A stretch of 7,078 nucleotides of DNA from JBBECF01 sp040881945 (GTDB lineage Bacteria > Pseudomonadota > Alphaproteobacteria > Dongiales > Dongiaceae). Where the stretch lies: assembly GCA_040881945.1 (NCBI GenBank), contig JBBECF010000040.1:1-7078 (forward strand), written 5' to 3'. Shown piece by piece: positions 1 through 5,478 of the stretch. The stretch's first letter is position 1; every line of letters begins with the position of its first letter. Under the pieces are notes generated by a model. It did not search any database. It was not told where the DNA came from and saw nothing but the letters and a program-made list of their open reading frames with translations. A program made the translations under genes and the position numbers.

Positions 1-2
1 TC

Positions 3-329
3 GCGCTCTACAACCCGGTGTCGCGACGTCGCCGCACGCAGCTTGGCCTGGCCCGAGATATCCTGCTCGCCGCCCGGCCGGCCGGGACGCCGGTCGTAAT
101 CGCGCGCAACCTCGGCCGCGCCGGCGAAACGGTGGCGGTGGCGACCCTCGGGTCGCTCGATCCGGAGGCCGTGGACATGCTGTCCCTGGTGCTGGTCGGC
201 AGCGGCACGACCCGCACCGTGGCGCGGCCCGACGGCGGCGTCTGGGTCTATACGCCGCGCGGCTACGAGTCATCAGTCGTCAGTCATCAGTCATCAGTTG
301 TCAGTCTGTCGACCTTGACTGATGACTGA
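3..329 (+). CDS. cobJ: Precorrin-3B C17-methyltransferase, C-terminal part (5' end outside window)
   Basis: CobJ methylates C17 of precorrin-3B using S-adenosylmethionine and contracts the ring in aerobic cobalamin synthesis in the cytoplasm. Only the last 108 residues are present and the frame is open from the window edge. The segment carries the usual C-terminal signature of the family: ALYNPVS..R near the left edge, then PVVIARNLGR, a GETV..ATLGSLDPEAVDML strand-helix region, and VGS..T leading to the terminal VYTPRGY. Family members normally stop within a few residues of PRGY. Here the frame continues about 20 more residues, rich in Ser, Val and Gln (ESSVVSHQSSVVS...), because a heptamer repeat array has replaced the native stop. 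The tail is probably non-functional. The stop is 25 bp before cobM, so the two genes are likely cotranscribed. The identification is recognition of family motifs, with no alignment run. Confidence 0.9.
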   Translation, partial: ALYNPVSRRRRTQLGLARDILLAARPAGTPVVIARNLGRAGETVAVATLGSLDPEAVDMLSLVLVGSGTTRTVARPDGGVWVYTPRGYESSVVSHQSSVVSLSTLTDD

Positions 330-348
330 CGACTGAGAACTGATAACT
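269..348. repeat. Palindromic array of 7-bp repeats across the cobJ stop
   Basis: From 271 to 305 there are five consecutive heptamers of the form YRTCAGT (CATCAGT, CGTCAGT, CATCAGT, CATCAGT, TGTCAGT). From 318 to 345 there are four heptamers of the opposite orientation (ACTGATG, ACTGACG, ACTGAGA, ACTGATA) followed by ACT. The two halves contain a perfect 21-bp inverted repeat, 273-293 against 316-336, with a 22-bp loop. The array is much less GC-rich than its surroundings, contains the cobJ stop codon and ends 6 bp before the cobM ATG. In RNA it should form a strong hairpin between the two cistrons. Short heptameric repeats of this look are known from intergenic DNA of other bacteria, notably cyanobacteria (recollection, not searched). 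Confidence 0.85.
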
Positions 349-354
349 AAATCC

Positions 355-1128
355 ATGACCGTGCATTTCATCGGCGCCGGGCCGGGCGACCCGGACCTGC
401 TTACCCTGCGCGGGCGCGATCTGATCGCCCGCGCGGGCGTGGTGCTCTACGCCGGTTCGCTGGTGCCGCGCGCGGTCGTCGCCCACGCGCCATCCTGCGC
501 GACGGTGATCGACACGGCGCCGCTGACGCTCGACGAGATCGTCGCCCATATGCAGGCCGCCGACGACGCCGGCCGCGACGTCGCCCGCGTCCATTCCGGC
601 GACCCGTCGCTCTACGGCGCGACCGCCGAGCAGATGCGCCGGCTCGACGCCCTCGGCATCGCCTATGACGTGACGCCGGGCGTGCCGGCCTACGCCGCCG
701 CCGCGGCCCTACTGAAAACCGAGCTAACTCTGCCAGAGGTAAGCCAGACGGTGATCCTGACACGCACCGCCGGCAAGGCCTCGCCGATGCCGGCGCGCGA
801 GGACCTGGCGACCCTGGGCGCGTCCGGCGCCACCCTCGCCATCCACCTGTCGGTGCGCAACATCCATAGCGTGGTGCGGGAGCTGACGCCGCACTACGGC
901 GCCGACTGCCCCGTCGTCGTCGTCTATCGCGTCGGCTGGCCGGATTGTCAGGTGGTTCGCGGCACCCTCGCCACGATCCGCGGCCTGGTCAAAGCGGCGA
1001 AGATCACCCGCACCGCGTTGATCTTCGTCGGCCGCGTCTTCGCCGCCCCCGACTTTCCCGACAGCCGCCTCTACCACAAGGACCACCGCCACATCCTGCG
1101 CCCGGGGACGCGCCGCCGGCCGGCATAG
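355..1128 (+). CDS. cobM: Precorrin-4 C11-methyltransferase
   Basis: CobM transfers a methyl group from S-adenosylmethionine to C11 of precorrin-4, giving precorrin-5, in the aerobic cobalamin pathway. The 257-residue product has the normal length and motif order of the tetrapyrrole methylase family: GAGPGDPDLLT at residues 7-17 (N-terminal SAM-binding loop), LYAGSLVP at 31-38, HSGDPSLYGA at 80-89, DVTPGVPAYAAAAA at 105-118 followed by LTLPEVSQTVILTR, and a CobM-type end SRLYHKDHRHILRP at 238-250. The ATG at 355 gives the expected MTVHFIGAGPGDP N-terminus. No good Shine-Dalgarno sequence precedes it, since the spacer from cobJ is taken up by the heptamer array; the nearest purine stretch is about 14 nt away. 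It follows cobJ at 25 bp, so the two form an operon. No further cob gene follows, so this is the end of the cluster on this side. Confidence 0.95.
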   Translation: MTVHFIGAGPGDPDLLTLRGRDLIARAGVVLYAGSLVPRAVVAHAPSCATVIDTAPLTLDEIVAHMQAADDAGRDVARVHSGDPSLYGATAEQMRRLDALGIAYDVTPGVPAYAAAAALLKTELTLPEVSQTVILTRTAGKASPMPAREDLATLGASGATLAIHLSVRNIHSVVRELTPHYGADCPVVVVYRVGWPDCQVVRGTLATIRGLVKAAKITRTALIFVGRVFAAPDFPDSRLYHKDHRHILRPGTRRRPA

Positions 1129-1166
1129 CGCAGGCCGCCGGCGGCGGCAAAGCGAAAACCGGGGAA

Positions 1167-1214
1167 TTGAGTCTTGTGTCCTCGAGACTCAAGTATTGTG
1201 TCCCCGAGACTCCA
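1167..1214. repeat. Two tandem 22-bp repeats with a hairpin
   Basis: Units at 1171-1192 and 1193-1214 match at 19 of 22 positions; the shared core is TTGTGTCCYCGAGACTC. The first unit, with four bases upstream, forms a stem of TTGAGTCT (1167-1174) with AGACTCAA (1185-1192) around a 10-nt loop. The repeats lie between the convergent cobM and MCP genes, so the hairpin could help end transcription, but no U-tract follows. The GTATTGTGTCCCCG core resembles, from memory, repeats that accompany REP-associated tyrosine transposases in other genomes. No transposase is present here. Confidence 0.6.
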
Positions 1215-1250
1215 TGGCGCCCCGTGTCTCGCGAAACCGCGGTACCGGAG

Positions 1251-2042
1251 CTAAGCGGCCCGCGCCTTCGAAAGGAAGGCATCCACCTCGCTGCGCAGGA
1301 TCACTGCCTGCCGCGACAACTCCCCCGCCGCCTCCAGCACCTCGCCGGCAGAGCGGCCGGTCTCGCCGGCAGCTTGGGTCACCGTGGCGATGTTGCTCGA
1401 GACTTCGGTCGTGCCGGCGGCCGCCTGCTGCACGTTGCGGGCGATCTCGCCCGTGGCCGCCCCCTGCTCTTCCACAGCCGCGGCGATGGCGCCGGCGATC
1501 TGGTCGATTTCGCCGATGGTCGCGCCGATGCCCTGAATCGCCACGACCGCGGCGGTCGTCGCCGCTTGGATCGCCGCAACCTGCACGCCGATCTCCTCGG
1601 TCGCCTTCGCCGTCTGGTTGGCCAGGGTCTTCACCTCTCCGGCGACGACGGCAAAGCCTTTGCCCGCCTCGCCGGCGCGCGCCGCTTCGATCGTCGCGTT
1701 GAGGGCCAGAAAATTGGTCTGGCTGGCGATGTCATTGATCAGCTTGACCACCTCGCCGATCTTCTGCGCCGCGCCCGCCAGGCCGCGCACGCTGGTGTCG
1801 GTACCAGCCGCCTCTTCGACCGCGCGCTGCGTAATCTTGGCCGCGCCCGCCACCTGCCGGCCGATCTCGGAGACCGAGGCCGAGAGCTCCTCGGCAGCGG
1901 CGGCGACCGTCTGAACGTTGGTCGACGCCTCTTCCGAGGCCGCTGCGACGACCGTTGACTGACGGCTGGTGTGCTCGGCAGTCGCGGCCATCGTGCGGGC
2001 GCTGGATTCCATCTCGGTCGCCGCCGATGACACGGCCTCGAC
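1251..2042 (-). pseudogene. Methyl-accepting chemotaxis protein, C-terminal signalling domain only (5'-truncated)
   Basis: Chemoreceptors relay ligand binding to CheA and CheW through a long cytoplasmic helical hairpin. The recognisable part starts at about VEAVSSAATEM and runs about 263 residues to the TAG at 1251-1253. It shows a methylation-helix region with paired acidic residues (AAASEEAS, AAAAEELSAS), the conserved hairpin tip INDIASQTNFLALNATIEAARAGE..GKGFAVVA.EV..LA, and the returning helix (EEQGAATGEIARNVQQAAAGT). There is no NWETF-type CheR-docking tail; it ends FLSKARAA. Sensor, transmembrane and HAMP domains are absent. The frame stays open upstream to an ATG at 2222, but those 60 residues are only the antisense of the neighbouring regulator and do not look like receptor sequence. 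I therefore call it a 5'-deleted gene. A soluble receptor fragment expressed from an unseen promoter cannot be excluded. Confidence 0.8.
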
Positions 2043-2474
2043 GCCGTCCGAGTGGCGCTCCCCGGCATCCCGATCGCCGTCCATAGCGCCCGCGACGACC
2101 CGGCACATGCCGCCAGCCTCATCAGGCGCGGCGCCGGCGGCGTCATCACCACAGCGGTGACGCGCGAGGTCGCGGTGGCCGCGCTGCGCCTCGTCGCCGC
2201 CGGCGGCGTCTATGCCGCGCATGCCGCTTTCATGGAACGGGACCCCGCCGGCCCGACAGCGTCGGCGTCAGCCGCCGGCGCAGGACCCCGTCTCACCCAG
2301 CGCGAGACGGCAATCCTCGCACTCATCGGCCGCGCCCTGTCGAACAAGGAGATCTCGCAGCGGCTCGGCCTCGCCGAAGCCACGGTCAAGACCCATGTCA
2401 GGAACCTGCTGCGCAAGACCAGGCTGCGGAAACGGATCGAGCTGGCCTTGCTGGCGGCACAGGGCGGCCACTGA
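2031..2474 (+). pseudogene. LuxR/NarL-type response regulator, C-terminal part (5'-truncated)
   Basis: The frame encodes the second half of a receiver domain followed by a DNA-binding domain. GLDAVRVALPGIPIAVHSA.DDP, then RRGAGGVI, and VAALRLVAAGGVYA match the last strands and helices of a CheY-like receiver. Counting from the GTG at 2052, residues 81-135 (LTQRETAILALIGRALSNKE to the end of the helix-turn-helix) are a LuxR-type domain with TVKTHVRNLLRK as recognition helix. The phosphorylated Asp and the acidic pocket of the receiver would lie upstream and are missing. An in-frame TGA at 2028-2030 closes the frame just before the homology starts. GTG 2052 could start a 140-residue DNA-binding fragment, but it has no clear ribosome-binding site. 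The receptor-gene remnant abuts it head to head, which suggests both lost their 5' ends together. Confidence 0.75.
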
Positions 2475-2510
2475 CGCGCCGCCCGATCCTTCGCGGCCCC
2501 GCCGCACACG

Positions 2511-2599
2511 CTAACCCGGATTTCTCACAAGTCCCATGCGGCCCTCGGGCGCCTCCGTCGGCCGCGGAGCGCGCAGCCCCGTGAGAAATCCGGACTAAC
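2511..2599. mobile_element. Small element with 13-bp terminal inverted repeats and flanking CTAAC
   Basis: CCGGATTTCTCAC at 2516-2528 and its exact reverse complement GTGAGAAATCCGG at 2581-2593 bound a 78-bp segment. CTAAC lies directly before the left repeat (2511-2515) and again, after one extra A, behind the right repeat (2595-2599), which looks like a target-site duplication. The interior holds a further imperfect GC-rich stem (around CTCCG...CGGAG) and no open reading frame. This fits a MITE-like or solo insertion-sequence remnant. It also lies exactly between two convergent genes, so the folded transcript may terminate both. Which role applies is inference. Confidence 0.6.
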
Positions 2600-2605
2600 G
2601 CTGCC

Positions 2606-3094
2606 TTACGGCGCGGGCGGGCATTGCAGGTCCTGCCGCATCCGATCCGCGTCCAGCGCATAGAAATGGCGCGCGGCGCAACGTTGGTTGTAGTCGGCGA
2701 TCGCCGCGTTGACCGCCGCCACGGCGTCGCGGTGGGCCGCGCGGAGGTCGGGCCGGAGTTGCCCGCGCAACTCCTGCTGGCGGGCGAGCAGGCGCTTCAA
2801 CCCCTCGATGGCCGCCTGGTCGTTGACGTCCATGGTCGCCCGCATTTCGGCGATCTGCCGGTCGAGACGCGCCAGCTCCGCCTCGCGGTCGCCGATCATG
2901 CTGTCGGCGAGGTTACCCTGAAGCTCCGCCTCGCGGCGCTGCCGGTCGATCGTCCGCTCCAGGCACAGGCAGGAGCGCGCCTCGTCCAACGTGAGCGACG
3001 GCTCGGCCGGCTGCGCCGAAGCGGCGGCCGGCGCCGCCGCCGTCAACACCATAGCCACGGCAAAAGCAACCCATCGGGCGGGGGTTATCGTCAT
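2606..3094 (-). CDS. Secreted helical protein of unknown function
   Basis: I do not recognise a family. The 162-residue product starts with a clear Sec signal peptide: Arg at position 7, a hydrophobic stretch to about residue 20, then APAAASA-Q, with likely cleavage near residue 27 or 28. The mature part is rich in charged residues and strongly helical, with heptad-like spacing from about residue 46 to 120 (ERTIDRQRREAELQG, REAELARLDRQIAEMRAT, LKRLLARQQELRGQL), so a coiled coil is likely. Four cysteines, C42 and C44 near the start and C139 and C158 near the end, could form disulphides that clamp the helical hairpin in the periplasm. The start is supported by GGAGGA (3102-3107 on the complement) seven bases upstream of ATG. 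It is transcribed away from dadA and converges on the repeat element at 2511-2599. Confidence 0.75.
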   Translation of the reverse strand: MTITPARWVAFAVAMVLTAAAPAAASAQPAEPSLTLDEARSCLCLERTIDRQRREAELQGNLADSMIGDREAELARLDRQIAEMRATMDVNDQAAIEGLKRLLARQQELRGQLRPDLRAAHRDAVAAVNAAIADYNQRCAARHFYALDADRMRQDLQCPPAP

Positions 3095-3101
3095 GGCGAG
3101 A

Positions 3102-3107
3102 TCCTCC
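3102..3107 (-). promoter_or_regulatory. Ribosome-binding site for the secreted helical protein
   Basis: The complement reads GGAGGA, a near-perfect Shine-Dalgarno sequence seven nucleotides upstream of the ATG at 3094. It fixes the start of the secreted protein. Confidence 0.75.
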
Positions 3108-3140
3108 GGCGAGCGTCGCGGTCGAGGAGACGGTAAGGGA

Positions 3141-3158
3141 TTGCCGACCGGCCGGCAA
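3141..3158. promoter_or_regulatory. Imperfect palindrome, possible operator upstream of dadA
   Basis: TTGCCGACCGGCCGGCAA matches its own reverse complement at 16 of 18 positions. It sits in the 128-bp spacer between the divergent secreted-protein gene and dadA, 64 bp before the dadA start. Position and symmetry fit a dimeric repressor or activator site. In such GC-rich DNA, short palindromes also arise by chance, so the call is weak. Confidence 0.3.
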
Positions 3159-3210
3159 ATGGTCGATGCTTCGCCGCGTCAGCGCAACGGCACGGCCGAC
3201 CGTCAGGACA

Positions 3211-3216
3211 GAGGGG
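3211..3216 (+). promoter_or_regulatory. Ribosome-binding site deciding the dadA start
   Basis: GAGGGG lies six nucleotides before the ATG at 3223. It favours that start over the in-frame ATG at 3166, which would add 19 residues without family resemblance ahead of the nucleotide-binding fold. Confidence 0.65.
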
Positions 3217-3222
3217 CAGCGG

Positions 3223-4473
3223 ATGCGCATCATCGTCCTCGGCGGCGGGGTCATCGGCGTGACCACCGCCTACTATCTGGCCAAGGCCGGTCACGAGGTC
3301 GTCGTGATCGAGCGCCACGACGCCGTCGCCCAGGAGACCAGCTTCGCCAACGCCGGGCTGATTGCGCCGGGGCACGCCTATGCCTGGGCCTCGCCGCGCG
3401 CGCCGATGATGCTGCTGACCTCGCTGTTCAAGCGCGACAGCGCGCTCAAGCTGCGCCTTCGCGTGGATCCCCGGATGTGGGCGTGGGGCCTGCGTTTCCT
3501 CGCCAACTGCACGGCCGAGCGCAGCCGGGCCAACACGGTGCGCAAGCTGGCCCTTTGCCTGTACAGCCGGCAGGCGCTGATCGCGCTGCGGCAGGAGACC
3601 GGCATCGCCTATGACGAGATCGCGCGCGGCGCGCTGTACCTCTACCGCGACCCCGCGCATTTCGAGTTGGGCAGGCGCAACATGGCGGTGCTGAACGAGC
3701 ACGGCATGGCGCTCGAGGCCATCGACCCGGCGCGCTGCGCCGAGATCGAGCCGGCATTGGCGGCCGCCCGGGACAAGCTCGCCGGGGCGATCTACGCGCC
3801 GAGCGACGAGAGCGGCGATTCGCGGCTGTTCAGCGAGAACCTGGCGCGGCTGTGCCGGGACCTCGGCGTGACGTTCCGGCTCGGCGTCGCCGTCGCCGGG
3901 CTGGAGGCGGCGGGCGGGCGCGTGACGCGCGCGCTCACCGACAAGGGCCCGGTCGTCGGCGACGCCTATGTGCTGGCGCTCGGCAGCTACAGCCCGCTCG
4001 TCGCCCGCCGCATCGGAGTCAAGCTGCCGATCTATCCGGTAAAGGGATATTCGGTGACGGTCCCGACCGAAGGGTTCGACGGCGCGCCGACGGTCGGCGG
4101 CGTCGACGAAGGGAACCTCGTCGCCTTCGCGCGCATGGGCGACAAGCTGCGCCTGACCGCGACCGCCGACTTCGCCGGCTACGACACGAGCTTCGCGGCG
4201 CGGAACTTCGCCGGCATGCTGCGCGTCGCCCGCGAGCTGTTTCCGCGCGGCGGCGCCTACGACCGGCCGCAATACTGGGCCTGCCTGCGGCCGATGACCC
4301 CGGACGGCCCGCCGATCCTGGGGCCCGGGCGGCACCGCAACCTCTATTTCAACACCGGCCACGGCCACATGGGCTGGACCATGGCCTGCGGTTCGGCCCG
4401 CATCGTCGCCGACCTGATCGACGGGCGCAAACCGGAGATCGATATCGCCGGGTTGACGCCAGCGCGCTACTAA
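3223..4473 (+). CDS. dadA: D-amino-acid dehydrogenase, FAD-dependent
   Basis: DadA oxidatively deaminates D-amino acids (classically D-alanine) to 2-oxo acids and ammonia, passing electrons from FAD into the respiratory chain at the inner membrane face. The 416-residue product is close to the 432 of the E. coli enzyme and shows its landmarks: MRIIVLGGGVIGVTTAYYLA at 1-20 (Rossmann glycine motif), E30 ending the second strand, ETSFANAGLIAPGHAYAWASP at 38-58 (E. coli has ETSAANAGQISPG), a substrate-domain stretch IYPVKGYSVTVP at 270-281, and the C-terminal FAD region LRPMTPDGPPILG at 355-367 with NTGHGHMGWTMACGSA at 377-392. It ends in PARY as E. coli ends in VARY. In many bacteria dadA pairs with an alanine racemase (dadX); here it stands alone on its strand. 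Its TAA overlaps the TAG of the convergent nitronate monooxygenase gene. Confidence 0.93.
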   Translation: MRIIVLGGGVIGVTTAYYLAKAGHEVVVIERHDAVAQETSFANAGLIAPGHAYAWASPRAPMMLLTSLFKRDSALKLRLRVDPRMWAWGLRFLANCTAERSRANTVRKLALCLYSRQALIALRQETGIAYDEIARGALYLYRDPAHFELGRRNMAVLNEHGMALEAIDPARCAEIEPALAAARDKLAGAIYAPSDESGDSRLFSENLARLCRDLGVTFRLGVAVAGLEAAGGRVTRALTDKGPVVGDAYVLALGSYSPLVARRIGVKLPIYPVKGYSVTVPTEGFDGAPTVGGVDEGNLVAFARMGDKLRLTATADFAGYDTSFAARNFAGMLRVARELFPRGGAYDRPQYWACLRPMTPDGPPILGPGRHRNLYFNTGHGHMGWTMACGSARIVADLIDGRKPEIDIAGLTPARY

Positions 4474-5456
4474 GGCGCCGTCCGCGCCGCGTGCACGCGA
4501 TCCAGGGCCGCCTGCGCATCGCCGACCATCCGCTCGACGATCGCCGCCGCGGGCTCGATGGCGTGCATGAGATCGATCCCCTCGCCTGCCCAGACCACCA
4601 TCGTGTCGGCGTCCCCGGCGGCGGCCGCGGCGGCATAGCGGGCGCGCTCGGCGCCTTGCGCCCGGGCGAGCTCGGCCTCGCGGCCGTGCCAGCGCGCCGT
4701 GAAATCGTTGGCCAGGGCCCGCCCCGTGTATCGATGCGGCCAGTCGATGCCGCGGGCGAGGTCGAAGATCCGCGTGCGGATCGTCGCGTCGGCGGTGGCG
4801 GCGGCGATCCTGGCCTTGGCGTTGACGTGCCCGAGGGCTTCCTCGGCCGCGTAGAAGCGCGTGCCGACCAGCACGCCGGCGGCGCCGAGCGCCAGCGCCG
4901 CCGCCAGGCCGCGGCCATCGGCGATGCCGCCCGCGGCGAGCACCGGGATCGGCGCCACGGCGTCGACGGCCGCGGGCACGAACGGCAGCAGCGACCGCCC
5001 GTCGGCCGGATCCCCGCCGTGGCCGCCGGCCTCGATGCCCTGGGCCACGATAACGTCGGCGCCGAGCCGCGCCGCCTCGCGCCCGCCCTCCAGCGTCTGG
5101 ACCTGGAGGATGAGCTTGGCGCCGGCGTCCTTGATCGGGCGCACGAACGGCGACGCATCGCCGAAGGACAGCATGACGGCCGCGGGACTCCGCTCGAGCG
5201 CCGCGTCCAGCCGGCGCGGCGACTTGGCAAGGTCCCAGGTGATGAAGCCGATGCCGACCGGCGTGTTGCCGGCGGCATCGAACTCGCGGCCGATCCAGGC
5301 GGCGTCGAGATAGCCCGGGCCGATCAGCCCGAGCCCGCCCGCCCGCGTGACCGCCGCCGCCAGCGCGCCGCCCGACACCGCGCCCATCGGCGCCAGCACG
5401 ATCGGGTGGCGGATCGCGAAGAGGTCGGTCAGGGCCGTGCGGAACACGGTCGCCAC
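4470..5456 (-). CDS. Nitronate monooxygenase (2-nitropropane dioxygenase family)
   Basis: These FMN enzymes oxidise alkyl nitronates such as propionate-3-nitronate with O2, a detoxification or nitro-compound utilisation step; several members act on other substrates. The 328-residue TIM-barrel product shows HPIVLAPMGAVSGGALAAAV at 17-36 (N-terminal barrel strand and FMN contact), AGGLGLIG at 39-46, AQGIEAGGHGG at 138-148 with the conserved catalytic His146, and the phosphate-binding loops LAAGGIADGRG at 173-183 and GVLVGTRF at 194-201. The start is a GTG at 5456; GAGGGG lies 12 nt upstream, slightly far. It begins 22 bp after the stop of the isomerase-like gene on the same strand, so the two are probably an operon. 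The stop overlaps the dadA stop by 4 bp. The family call is firm; the physiological substrate is unknown. Related enoyl-ACP reductases (FabK) share the fold but are less likely given the QGIEAGGHGG motif. Confidence 0.88.
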   Translation of the reverse strand: MATVFRTALTDLFAIRHPIVLAPMGAVSGGALAAAVTRAGGLGLIGPGYLDAAWIGREFDAAGNTPVGIGFITWDLAKSPRRLDAALERSPAAVMLSFGDASPFVRPIKDAGAKLILQVQTLEGGREAARLGADVIVAQGIEAGGHGGDPADGRSLLPFVPAAVDAVAPIPVLAAGGIADGRGLAAALALGAAGVLVGTRFYAAEEALGHVNAKARIAAATADATIRTRIFDLARGIDWPHRYTGRALANDFTARWHGREAELARAQGAERARYAAAAAAGDADTMVVWAGEGIDLMHAIEPAAAIVERMVGDAQAALDRVHAARTAP

Positions 5457-5478
5457 GATGCCGACGGTCCCCTCGGTC

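Noticed and set aside
269..348. CRISPR array
   Set aside because: The repeat units are 7 bp with no spacers and reverse orientation halfway, which is not CRISPR architecture.
945..1958. Long plus-strand open frame overlapping the 3' end of cobM and most of the MCP gene
   Set aside because: Its product is Arg/Gly/Leu-rich with no family resemblance and is antisense to the clearly recognisable chemoreceptor domain, a usual artefact of GC-rich DNA.
2046..2222. N-terminal 59 residues of the open MCP frame (ATG at 2222)
   Set aside because: They are the antisense of the response-regulator fragment and show no sensor, transmembrane or HAMP character, so they are not treated as part of the receptor.
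3091..4368. 425-residue minus-strand open frame opposite dadA
   Set aside because: It is the antisense of dadA, which has complete family motifs; the translated composition (Arg, Gly, Val, His repeats) is not that of a real protein.
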